Assembly: GCA_905221455.1 (NCBI GenBank)
Contig: CAJNDF010000005.1
Location: 93,011-157,010, forward strand
Length of the DNA: 64,000 nucleotides
DNA from: a bacterium
GTDB taxonomy: Bacteria > Bacillota > Bacilli > Lactobacillales > Streptococcaceae
Direction of reading: 5' to 3'
Numbering within the stretch: position 1 is the first letter of the stretch; each line of letters begins with the position of its first letter. This document shows positions 37,514 to 45,562 of the stretch, in pieces. The notes under the pieces are model-generated. The model did not search any database. It worked only from the letters and a program-made list of their open reading frames with translations, and had not been told where the DNA came from. A program made the position numbers and the translations under genes.

Positions 37514-37568
37514 ACGAGATAGATTCTTGATTTTTTACTAAAATCTTGATAGAATATTTATATTAAAT

Positions 37569-37591
37569 CCTTGTCAGAACAGGGGTTTTTT
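37569..37591 (+). terminator. Weak terminator between DUF1912 and HhH genes
   Basis: CCTTGT / ACAGGG stem with a four-base loop, followed by TTTTTT. Confidence 0.5.
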
Positions 37592-37608
37592 ATTGAAAGG
37601 ATTTTATC

Positions 37609-38004
37609 ATGTCAAAGAAACTCAATCGTAAAAAACAATTACGAAATAGCCTTCGTCGCGCAGGTGCCTTTTCAAGTACTATGACTAAGGTTGTAGAAGA
37701 GACAAAGAAAGTCGTGAAACGTGCAGAGAAGTCAGCAAGCGAAGCCGGTAAGGCTGTTTCTAAAAAAGTTGAACAAGCGGTAGAAGCTACTAAAGAGCAA
37801 GCTCAAAAAGTAGCCAATTCTGTAGAAGATTTTGCAGCAAACTTGGGTGGACTTCCACTTGACCGTGCCAAAACTTTCTACGATGAAGGGATCAAGTCTG
37901 CTTCAGATTTCAAAAACTGGACTGAAAAAGAACTCCTTGCCTTGAAAGGAATCGGCCCAGCTACTATTAAGAAATTGAAAGAAAATGGCATCAAGTTCAA
38001 GTAA
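37609..38004 (+). CDS. Lysine-rich protein with C-terminal helix-hairpin-helix
   Basis: A 131-residue protein. Residues about 1-75 are very basic, then Ala/Lys/Glu-rich with heptad-like helices (TKKVVKRAEKSASEAGKAVSKKVEQAVEATKEQAQKV). The C-terminal 50 residues form a helix-hairpin-helix module of the Rad51/RNAP-alpha-CTD type (LLALKGIGPATIKKLKENGIKF), suggesting DNA binding. No catalytic residues are evident. It may be a small nucleoid-associated protein. It has a GAAAGGA site before the ATG. Confidence 0.65.
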   Translation: MSKKLNRKKQLRNSLRRAGAFSSTMTKVVEETKKVVKRAEKSASEAGKAVSKKVEQAVEATKEQAQKVANSVEDFAANLGGLPLDRAKTFYDEGIKSASDFKNWTEKELLALKGIGPATIKKLKENGIKFK

Positions 38005-38017
38005 TCTTTCTTGTGCC

Positions 38018-38046
38018 TTGCATTTCCGAAAAAATCTTGCTACAAT
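38018..38046 (+). promoter_or_regulatory. Promoter of the valS T-box operon
   Basis: TTGCAT (38018-38023), a 17-base spacer and TACAAT (38041-38046). Confidence 0.75.
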
Positions 38047-38052
38047 AGAGCC

Positions 38053-38261
38053 ATTAGAGGTGTTTTGAATCCCACATTTTACAGAAAGTGGCGGTGCTGA
38101 GAAGTCCACAAATGTGTCAAAACTAGTTGCTAATGGCTGAAAATGAAATAAAAGTGTCTTTTTGTTTTAAAGACGAGAGTTGCGGGCAACTGCCCGAAAT
38201 TGGGTGGTACCGCGGATAAATATATTCGTCCCTGTCATGTAGATGGCAGGGCTTTTCTTTT
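38053..38261 (+). promoter_or_regulatory. T-box riboswitch leader (probably tRNA-Val sensing)
   Basis: The T-box consensus GGGTGGTACCGCGG (38202-38215) is present, followed by the terminator CCCTGTCAT/ATGGCAGGG with a TTTTCTTTT run (38230-38261). A long Stem I is closed by GCCATTAG and CTAATGGC. Two GTC triplets (38104-38106 and 38116-38118) lie on the 3' side of Stem I and either could be a valine specifier. valS is the fourth gene downstream, so uncharged tRNA-Val is the likely ligand. Confidence 0.93.
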
Positions 38262-38285
38262 GCGTCATAGTCAAAGGAGGTTGTT

Positions 38286-38864
38286 ATGAAGCAATCTTTT
38301 AAAACAAGTAAACTCTACTATGGCTTTCCTATCTTCATTTTGGGGTATCAGGATCAGATTTTTGGGCACAATATTACGACCTGTAGCTCATCCTATAGTT
38401 TGGGAAATTGGCTAGTCATCGGTATTGGTGCTGAGGAAAATGCGGCTGAGCAAATCAAGTATTGCCAGAAGTTTACTGTGAATATCCCTGATGAAAATCT
38501 CATGCTCGAGATGGAGCAGGCTGGTTTTATCAGCCATCGAGAGAAATTGAAACATCTGGGGCTAGACTACGAGATTTCTGAACAGACCCAGGCACCGATT
38601 TTAAAGGACTGTCCAGTAGTATTGGATTGTCAAGTAGATCGGATTATCGAGGAAGATGGAATCTGTCATATCTTTGCCAAGATTATCGAACGACTAGCTG
38701 ATCCAGAACTTTTGGATGACAAGGGGCATTTTAAGAATGACCGTTTTGCGCCGACTTACTTTATGGGGGATGGCCACCAGCGCGTTTATCGTTATTTAAA
38801 TGACCGAGTTGATTCTATGGGAAGCTTCATTAAGAAAGCGAGGAAAAAGGATGGCAAGAACTGA
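38286..38864 (+). CDS. Flavin reductase-like domain protein
   Basis: A 192-residue protein of the flavin-reductase-like (FMN-binding split barrel, DIM6/NTAB) type. It has FPIFILGYQDQ near the N-terminus, NITTCSSSYSLGNWLVIGIG (about 29-48) with the serine/threonine flavin-contact region, and CQKFTVNIPDE. It probably binds FMN; its redox partner is unknown. AAAGGAGGTTGTT precedes the ATG. It is the first gene after the T-box leader, so its expression should depend on valine tRNA charging. The end overlaps the GNAT gene by 14 bases. Confidence 0.78.
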   Translation: MKQSFKTSKLYYGFPIFILGYQDQIFGHNITTCSSSYSLGNWLVIGIGAEENAAEQIKYCQKFTVNIPDENLMLEMEQAGFISHREKLKHLGLDYEISEQTQAPILKDCPVVLDCQVDRIIEEDGICHIFAKIIERLADPELLDDKGHFKNDRFAPTYFMGDGHQRVYRYLNDRVDSMGSFIKKARKKDGKN

Positions 38865-39411
38865 ACTGCCAGAACGCTTGGAAACAGAACGTCTCATTTT
38901 ACGAGTCCGTACTGTGGCGGATGCTGAGGATATCTTTGATTATGCTAGTCGTCCAGAAGTTTCTCACCCAGCAGGTTTTCCGCCTGTCAAGACCTTGGAA
39001 GATGAGATTTATTATCTGGAGCATATCCTTCCTGAGCGTAATCAAAAGGAAAATCTCCCAGCAGGCTACGGGATTGTCGTCAAAGGAACCGATAAGATCG
39101 TTGGCTCTGTCGATTTCAACCATCGCCATGAAGATGATGTGCTGGAAATCGGCTATACCTTGCATCCAGACTATTGGGGTCGAGGTTATGTGCCAGAAGC
39201 TGCGCGTGCCTTGATTGATCTAGCTTTTAAAGAACTGGGTCTTCACAAGATTGAACTAACTTGCTTTGGATATAACCTTCAAAGTCAACGAGTCGCGGAA
39301 AAGCTTGGCTTTACCCTCGAAGCTCGCATAAGAGACCGCAAAGATGCTCAAGGCAACCGTTGTGATGATTTGAGATATGGCTTGCTGAGGAGTGAGTGGG
39401 AGGTGATTTGA
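38851..39411 (+). CDS. GNAT family N-acetyltransferase, RimJ/RimL type
   Basis: A 186-residue acetyltransferase of the RimJ/RimL subgroup: LPERLETERLILR at the N-terminus, GSVDFNHRHEDDVLEIGYTLHPDYWGRGYVPEAARALI (about 79-116) with the acetyl-CoA loop, and NLQSQRVAEKLGFTLEARIRD. The substrate is unknown. The ATG at 38851 has GAGGAAAAAGG upstream; a longer option from 38800 would lie inside the preceding gene. It is part of the T-box operon. Confidence 0.88.
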   Translation: MARTELPERLETERLILRVRTVADAEDIFDYASRPEVSHPAGFPPVKTLEDEIYYLEHILPERNQKENLPAGYGIVVKGTDKIVGSVDFNHRHEDDVLEIGYTLHPDYWGRGYVPEAARALIDLAFKELGLHKIELTCFGYNLQSQRVAEKLGFTLEARIRDRKDAQGNRCDDLRYGLLRSEWEVI

Positions 39412-39989
39412 TGCATCTTTTCATCATTGGGGCTCCGGCCTCAGGAAAAATGACCGTTGGTCAAGAATTATCTCGACTGACGGATGCTACCCTCTTTTAT
39501 AACCATCAAGCCATCGATTTTGCACTAGAAATCTATCAGGACTACACAGAGGAGATGTGGGAATTTGTTCGTGGAATCACCTTTTCTTTCCTTGGAGTTA
39601 GCGCTAGAAATCAGCGATATGTGATTTTAACAGACGTGATTGATTTTTCAAATCAGTACCAGATGATGTATTTGAAGCAAATTCAAGATTTGTTGAATGG
39701 CTATCATCAAGAGATTCTTTTTGTTGAATTGGAAACAAGCATTGAAGAGCGCTTACGTCGAAATCGAACGGAGAATCGATTAAAGCACAAACCCTTAAAA
39801 CGACATATTAAGGTATCTGAAAGAGAAATTTTAGAGACTGCTGAAACACTTCAATTAAATTCCCAACATCAACCCAATGAGTTGCACCACTACTTTAAAA
39901 TAAATAATACGAATCTGTCTGCAGAAGAGGTTGCTAAGCAGATTCAAGATAAAATGAATACAATAGAGAAAGGACAAACACATGTCTAA
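39411..39989 (+). CDS. AAA/kinase-like P-loop protein
   Basis: A 192-residue small P-loop protein resembling the shikimate/gluconate-kinase-like AAA families of streptococci. The P-loop reads [11 protein letters not shown] (about 6-16): the position after lysine is methionine rather than Ser/Thr, with the threonine one residue later. [21 protein letters not shown] (about 104-124) resembles a lid or arginine-bearing region. The substrate is unknown. ATG 39411 follows GGGAGGTGATTTG and overlaps the preceding stop; the gene overlaps valS by eight bases. Confidence 0.72.
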   Translation: MHLFIIGAPASGKMTVGQELSRLTDATLFYNHQAIDFALEIYQDYTEEMWEFVRGITFSFLGVSARNQRYVILTDVIDFSNQYQMMYLKQIQDLLNGYHQEILFVELETSIEERLRRNRTENRLKHKPLKRHIKVSEREILETAETLQLNSQHQPNELHHYFKINNTNLSAEEVAKQIQDKMNTIEKGQTHV

Positions 39990-42630
39990 AGAACTTTCAC
40001 CTAAATACAATCCAGCCGAGGTTGAGGCTGGTCGTTACCAAAAATGGCTTGATGCCGATGTTTTCAAGCCTTCAGGCGATCAAAAGGCTAAGCCTTATTC
40101 AATCGTGATTCCACCACCAAACGTAACTGGTAAACTCCACCTTGGTCACGCTTGGGATACAACTCTTCAAGATATCATTATCCGTCAAAAACGCATGCAA
40201 GGTTTTGATACGCTCTGGCTTCCAGGTATGGACCACGCGGGGATTGCGACTCAGGCTAAGGTTGAGGAGCGCTTGCGTGGAGAGGGCATTAGCCGTTACG
40301 ACCTGGGTCGTGAAAAATTCCTAGAGAAAGTATGGGAATGGAAAGACGAATATGCGACAACCATCAAGGAACAATGGGGCAAGATGGGGCTCTCTGTAGA
40401 CTATTCTCGTGAGCGTTTCACTCTTGACGAAGGTTTGTCAAAAGCGGTTCGCAAGGTCTTTGTGGACCTTTACAAGAAAGGTTGGATCTACCGTGGTGAG
40501 TTTATCATCAACTGGGATCCAGCAGCTCGCACAGCCTTGTCTGATATCGAGGTTATCCACAAGGACGTCGAAGGTGCCTTCTACCACATGAACTACATGC
40601 TAGAAGATGGCTCACGCGCCCTTGAAGTTGCGACTACTCGTCCTGAGACCATGTTTGGGGATGTTGCGGTTGCGGTCAATCCAGAAGATCCACGCTACAA
40701 GGACTTGATTGGTAAAAACGTCATCCTTCCAATCGCTAATAAATTAATCCCAATCGTTGGGGACGAGCACGCAGACCCTGAGTTTGGTACTGGTGTCGTA
40801 AAAATCACACCTGCCCACGATCCAAACGACTTCTTGGTTGGTCAACGACACAACTTGCCACAAGTCAACGTCATGAACGATGACGGAACTATGAACGATT
40901 TGGCCTTCGAATTTGCAGGTATGGACCGTTTCGAAGCTCGTAAGGCAGTCGTTACTAAGTTGGAAGAAATCGGTGCCCTCGTTAAAATCGAAAAACGTGT
41001 CCACAGTGTTGGTCACTCAGAACGTACAGGTGTAGTGGTTGAGCCACGCTTGTCTACTCAATGGTTCGTCAAGATGGACCAATTGGCTAAGAATGCTATT
41101 GCCAACCAAGACACAGAGGACAAGGTCGAATTCTACCCACCTCGTTTCAACGATACCTTCCTCCAATGGATGGAAAATGTCCACGACTGGGTGATCTCTC
41201 GTCAGCTCTGGTGGGGTCACCAAATCCCTGCTTGGTACAATGCAGAAGGTGAAATGTACGTCGGTGAAGAAGCTCCTGAAGGTGACGGATGGACTCAGGA
41301 CGAAGACGTCTTAGATACGTGGTTCAGTTCTGCCCTCTGGCCATTCTCAACCATGGGCTGGCCGGATGTCGACTCAGCAGACTTCAAACGTTACTTCCCA
41401 ACTTCAACCTTGGTAACAGGTTACGATATCATTTTCTTCTGGGTGTCTCGTATGATCTTCCAATCCTTGGAATTCACAGGTCGTCAGCCATTCCAAAACG
41501 TTCTAATCCATGGTCTCATTCGTGATGAGCAAGGACGTAAGATGTCTAAGTCACTCGGTAACGGGATTGACCCAATGGACGTCATCGAGAAATACGGTGC
41601 GGATGCCCTTCGTTGGTTCCTTTCAAACGGTTCTGCACCAGGTCAAGACGTGCGTTTCTCTTACGAGAAAATGGATGCTTCATGGAACTTCATTAACAAG
41701 ATCTGGAACATCTCTCGCTACATCCTCATGAACAATGAAGGCTTAACCCTTGAGCAAGCAACTGCCAATGTGGAAAAAGTTGTCAACAAGGAAGCTGGTA
41801 ATGTCACTGACCGCTGGATTCTTCACAATCTCAATGAAACTATAGGAAAAGCAACTGCCAACTTTGATAAGTTTGAGTTTGGTGTAGCTGGCCACATCCT
41901 CTACAACTTCATCTGGGATGAGTTCGCGGACTGGTACGTTGAGTTGACTAAGGAAGTCCTTTATAGCGACAACGAAGAAGAGAAAGTCATCACACGTTCT
42001 GTTCTCCTTTACACTTTGGACAAGATCCTTCGTCTCCTTCACCCAATCATGCCATTCGTGACAGAGGAAATCTTTGGACAAATCTCAGAAGGCTCTATCG
42101 TGACAGCAGAATACCCAACTGTCAACCCAGCCTTTGAAGACCTTGTTGCCCACACTGGTGTGGAAAGCCTCAAAGACTTGATCCGTGCCGTTCGTAATGC
42201 GCGTGCAGAAGTAAACGTAGCACCAAGCAAACCAATCACGATTCTTGTTAAGACAAGCGATAGCGACTTGGAAGCCTTCTTTAACAGCAATGTCAACTAC
42301 ATCAAACGCTTCACAAATCCTGAACACTTGGAAATCGCATCAACTATCCCTGCACCTGAACTTGCTATGTCAAGCGTCATCACAGGAGCAGAAATCTACT
42401 TGCCACTGGCAGACCTCCTCAATGTCGAAGAAGAACTGGCTCGTCTCGACAAGGAATTGGCTAAATGGCAAAAAGAACTGGACATGGTAGGCAAGAAGCT
42501 CTCTAACGAACGCTTCGTAGCCAATGCCAAACCAGAAGTCGTCCAAAAAGAACGCGACAAACAAGCCGACTACCAAGCCAAGTACGACGCGACAGTGGCG
42601 CGTATTGATGAGATGAAGAAGTTGGTGTAG
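39982..42630 (+). CDS. valS: Valyl-tRNA synthetase
   Basis: ValS charges tRNA-Val and edits misactivated threonine. At 882 residues it is full length: [14 protein letters not shown] (about 46-59, HIGH motif), the editing domain (about 190-330), KMSKSLGN (about 520-527, KMSKS motif), an anticodon-binding domain and the C-terminal coiled coil (about 815-882). It is the last gene of the T-box operon, so it responds to uncharged tRNA-Val. Codon use is optimised, in contrast to the AT-rich gene that follows. Confidence 0.97.
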   Translation: MSKELSPKYNPAEVEAGRYQKWLDADVFKPSGDQKAKPYSIVIPPPNVTGKLHLGHAWDTTLQDIIIRQKRMQGFDTLWLPGMDHAGIATQAKVEERLRGEGISRYDLGREKFLEKVWEWKDEYATTIKEQWGKMGLSVDYSRERFTLDEGLSKAVRKVFVDLYKKGWIYRGEFIINWDPAARTALSDIEVIHKDVEGAFYHMNYMLEDGSRALEVATTRPETMFGDVAVAVNPEDPRYKDLIGKNVILPIANKLIPIVGDEHADPEFGTGVVKITPAHDPNDFLVGQRHNLPQVNVMNDDGTMNDLAFEFAGMDRFEARKAVVTKLEEIGALVKIEKRVHSVGHSERTGVVVEPRLSTQWFVKMDQLAKNAIANQDTEDKVEFYPPRFNDTFLQWMENVHDWVISRQLWWGHQIPAWYNAEGEMYVGEEAPEGDGWTQDEDVLDTWFSSALWPFSTMGWPDVDSADFKRYFPTSTLVTGYDIIFFWVSRMIFQSLEFTGRQPFQNVLIHGLIRDEQGRKMSKSLGNGIDPMDVIEKYGADALRWFLSNGSAPGQDVRFSYEKMDASWNFINKIWNISRYILMNNEGLTLEQATANVEKVVNKEAGNVTDRWILHNLNETIGKATANFDKFEFGVAGHILYNFIWDEFADWYVELTKEVLYSDNEEEKVITRSVLLYTLDKILRLLHPIMPFVTEEIFGQISEGSIVTAEYPTVNPAFEDLVAHTGVESLKDLIRAVRNARAEVNVAPSKPITILVKTSDSDLEAFFNSNVNYIKRFTNPEHLEIASTIPAPELAMSSVITGAEIYLPLADLLNVEEELARLDKELAKWQKELDMVGKKLSNERFVANAKPEVVQKERDKQADYQAKYDATVARIDEMKKLV

Positions 42631-42648
42631 AAACTCAAAGGTGATATT

Positions 42649-44010
42649 ATGACAGAATTAATTACATTCCTAGAGAATCATTGGGAAAAAGTTACAAAGT
42701 TAGAAGTTCGAGAGCATATTGAAGTTTCAAATCGAGATCGTGATGAATTAAAAAGAGATTATGCAAGAGTTATCTACTCAACTTCATTTAGACGTCAACA
42801 AGGGAAGATGCAACTATTCGAAGTGAATAGTAAAGCTTTTCATAGAAATCGACTAACCCATAGTTTTGAAGTTGCACAGATAGCTCGTGGAATTGTTGAT
42901 GAACTTGAAAAAACAGTCAAAGAGGAAGAAAAATATAAACAAAAAAATGATGAAGATAAGAGTAAAATTGAGCTGAATTTTTCAAAAATGAGCGTAGTGG
43001 TTGAAACGGGTTCCTTGATTCACGATGTTGGAAATCCTCCTTTTGGTCATCATGGGGAAAGAGTTTTGAATAAACTTGCTCCGGATGTTGGATTCGAGGG
43101 AAATGCACAAGGCATTCGTGTTCTAAGAAAAATTGAGAAGAAGTCCCCTCAATATAATGGTCTTAATTTGACTTATCGTACTTTAGCAGCAATCATCAAG
43201 TACTTTGTTGCATATGATAAAGATAAGAAAAAATTTTTATATAGAGATGATTACAATGAGTTATCTGAGAAGATAAAAAATGTTTTAGCTAAAGATAGCT
43301 TACCATTTAGAACAATTGATGTCCAAATAGTTGATCTTGCCGATGAGATTGCCTACTGTGCTCACGATTTAGAAGATGCACTAGCTAGCAATTATTTTAC
43401 AATTGATGAATTTATTTTTAAGTTAGAAAATTTAAAAGATAATGAACTAGATGTAAATTCTAAAAAAGCTTTTAAAACGTGGGTTAAAAAAGCAAAATCT
43501 TTCGCTGAAAAAAAGAGAGATGAAGAGCTTCAAACAGAAGATTATGATTTTTATTTTCGAAGAGAGTTAATTTCTATAATAGTAAATCAACTCATAGAGG
43601 ACATTGGCATTGTCGAGGTAGGTCGTAATTTTAAAGACAAAACTGGCACAATAAATGAAGAAGAGTTAGGCTTTGTTAAATATGCTAAATTGGCAGAAGC
43701 GATGAAAAAAACTATATTTAATTGTGTGACTAGTTCAGATAATATCATGCTTTATGAAAAAGTTGGAACGAAGGTTCTAACGAGACTTTTCGAATTATTT
43801 ATGAACGAAGAGTATAATGAAGATGGGATGCTAATGCCAGTCGAGTATAGATGGGGTAATCATACTAGTAAAAAAGAAAAAACTAGAAAAGTTTTAGACT
43901 ATATATCTGGAATGATGGACACATATGCAATAGAAGTCTATATAAAACATTTTGGTGAAGACCCATTTAATGTAAAATATGATAGAGAAATATTTAAGGA
44001 CTCTAAATAG
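42649..44010 (+). CDS. dgt: Deoxyguanosinetriphosphate triphosphohydrolase-like HD protein
   Basis: dGTPase-type HD phosphohydrolases cleave dNTPs to nucleosides and triphosphate. The 453-residue sequence has NRDRDELKRDYARVIYSTSFRRQQGKMQLFEV, then RNRLTHSFEVAQIARGI (H71), SLIHDVGNPPFGHHGE (H125, D126) and a later VDLADEIAYCAHDLEDA, a complete HD metal site. Length fits Dgt. The coding sequence is distinctly AT-rich compared with valS, and it starts an accessory island. Cellular dGTPases can restrict phage by depleting dNTPs, but that role here is inference. The symbol is by family. Confidence 0.82.
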   Translation: MTELITFLENHWEKVTKLEVREHIEVSNRDRDELKRDYARVIYSTSFRRQQGKMQLFEVNSKAFHRNRLTHSFEVAQIARGIVDELEKTVKEEEKYKQKNDEDKSKIELNFSKMSVVVETGSLIHDVGNPPFGHHGERVLNKLAPDVGFEGNAQGIRVLRKIEKKSPQYNGLNLTYRTLAAIIKYFVAYDKDKKKFLYRDDYNELSEKIKNVLAKDSLPFRTIDVQIVDLADEIAYCAHDLEDALASNYFTIDEFIFKLENLKDNELDVNSKKAFKTWVKKAKSFAEKKRDEELQTEDYDFYFRRELISIIVNQLIEDIGIVEVGRNFKDKTGTINEEELGFVKYAKLAEAMKKTIFNCVTSSDNIMLYEKVGTKVLTRLFELFMNEEYNEDGMLMPVEYRWGNHTSKKEKTRKVLDYISGMMDTYAIEVYIKHFGEDPFNVKYDREIFKDSK

Positions 44011-44195
44011 GAACATAGTAGTATATTCTCTGGATTAAAAGACTCCATTTTCTCTTGCATAAAGAACAGAAAATAGATACAAATAGTGACTCAGTTTATT
44101 TATTTTCATAAACATATTTATTGTTCTTGATTGGTAATTATATGTGATTTTATGATTAAGTGTCAGAATTACTATTTTAGAAAGCAGGTTACTAC

Positions 44196-44405
44196 ATGAC
44201 AAATTCTGTAAGTTCGAACCGTCCTGAGAAGTACAACATTGCAGCCTTCTTCTCAGGTGTTGGGGGAATTGAGTTGGGATTTGAACAGACCAACGAGTTC
44301 AGAGTGGTGTATGCCAATGAGTTTGATAAGTATGCGCGCAAGATTTATTTGTTTAATCAAACCATTCGTCCAACGGACATTTCTGCTGAGTGCATGGAAT
44401 CTTGA
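44196..44405 (+). pseudogene. Truncated C5-cytosine DNA methyltransferase (N-terminal remnant)
   Basis: Only 69 codons remain. They contain AdoMet-binding motif I (FFSGVGGIELGFEQT, about 18-32) and motif II (VVYANEFDKYARKIYLFNQ), then stop at GAATCTTGA. The catalytic PCQ motif and target-recognition region of a roughly 350-residue Dcm-type enzyme are missing, and no continuation is seen in any frame before the Fic gene. It is a remnant of a restriction-modification or solitary methylase locus. Confidence 0.8.
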
Positions 44406-44528
44406 ATATAACTCTTTCATTATTTCTCTTCATAGAACCTATTGTGAGGGCTTTTATAATTTTCGTCAATTCCATACCCATTTCACCATTTACCGATGAC
44501 ACAGAAAAACAATTGAAAGGATATTTCT

Positions 44529-45323
44529 ATGCAACCAACTTACAACATTGACAATCCAAACTTGTCTTATGAAGTTAAGCGTGATTTATGGCGGATAGGT
44601 TTTGGTCTGCAGAAAGTTGACAATCTAGTGCCATCAGAGTATATGGAATCTTTGGCTGAGAAACAGTCCCGAGGAGAACTGACTTATGAGCAGGTTTATG
44701 AGGATGCAACGGCTTATCATCATACCATTGATGCAAGTACGGAGGAGGCAGACTTGGTTTCTCTACGTATTGTAGAACTATTGTCTAGAAGAGGCTTTAG
44801 CTTTAGTCCTGCGACCTTACTTGCTATTCATAAGGAGTTGTTTCAAGATATATTTGAAACCTCTATTCCGGTGGGGCAATTTCGTCAGACAAATATCACA
44901 AAGAATGAACCTGTTTTGAATGGTGAAAGTGTTGTGTACTCTGATTACTCCATGATTCAAATGACCTTGGATTATGATTTTAATCAGGAAAAACAAGTTG
45001 CATATGCGACACTAACTCAGGCGGATGTGGTTAAACAAATCCAGCATTTTATTTCAGGAATCTGGCAGATTCATCCATTTCGCGAAGGAAACACTCGGAC
45101 GGTAACGGTCTTTTTGATTCAGTATCTTCGTGAGTTTGGTTTTGATATTGATAATACACCATTTCAGCAACATGCCAAGTATTTTCGTGATGCCTTGGTA
45201 TTAGATAATGCAAAGATCTTACAGAGACGTCCTGAGTTTTTAACAGCTTTTTTTGAAAATCTCTTGCTCGGTGGTCAAAACGATCTGTCCTCAGAAAAGA
45301 TGTATCTAGAACTCGATCTTTAA
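44529..45323 (+). CDS. Fic/DOC family protein
   Basis: A 264-residue Fic-domain protein. The active-site motif reads HPFREGNTR (182-190), close to HxFx(D/E)GNGRxxR but with T where G is usual in the GNGR part. Fic enzymes mainly AMPylate target proteins. A beta-flap-like segment (NGESVVYSDYSMIQ) precedes it. No adjacent antitoxin gene is seen and I do not find a clear inhibitory (S/T)xxxE(G/N) helix, so the toxin or regulator status is open. An AAAGG site precedes the ATG. It lies in the accessory island. Confidence 0.85.
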   Translation: MQPTYNIDNPNLSYEVKRDLWRIGFGLQKVDNLVPSEYMESLAEKQSRGELTYEQVYEDATAYHHTIDASTEEADLVSLRIVELLSRRGFSFSPATLLAIHKELFQDIFETSIPVGQFRQTNITKNEPVLNGESVVYSDYSMIQMTLDYDFNQEKQVAYATLTQADVVKQIQHFISGIWQIHPFREGNTRTVTVFLIQYLREFGFDIDNTPFQQHAKYFRDALVLDNAKILQRRPEFLTAFFENLLLGGQNDLSSEKMYLELDL

Positions 45324-45385
45324 AAATCCTCATACTGAGTAAACATTGAATTTTAGGGGCAAAATAAGGTAAATATTCCCACAAG

Positions 45386-45434
45386 AAAACGCATATCATC
45401 AAAGATTTAGGTCGCTTGATAATATGTGTTTTTT
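45386..45434 (+). terminator. Terminator after fic
   Basis: AAAACGCATAT-ATCAA pairs with TTGAT-ATATGTGTTTT across a 15-base loop and ends in a T run. Confidence 0.72.
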
Positions 45435-45503
45435 AATTTTATAGATTGCTCGTTTAAACTCTATCTATCTCGTACTTTCAGTGTTATTAGGATTTTATTT
45501 TCG

Positions 45504-45532
45504 TGTACAATTTCAGACATTCTTGTTATAAT
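45504..45532 (+). promoter_or_regulatory. Promoter of the primase-helicase gene
   Basis: TGTACA (45504-45509), a 17-base spacer and TATAAT (45527-45532), followed by AAGGAGGTGATTGTT before the start. Confidence 0.6.
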
Positions 45533-45562
45533 CAGCCTATAGGAATCAAGGAGGTGATTGTT

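Noticed and set aside
44405..44528. Frameshifted continuation of the C5-methyltransferase
   Set aside because: All three frames were read up to the Fic gene and none shows the catalytic PCQ or later methylase motifs.
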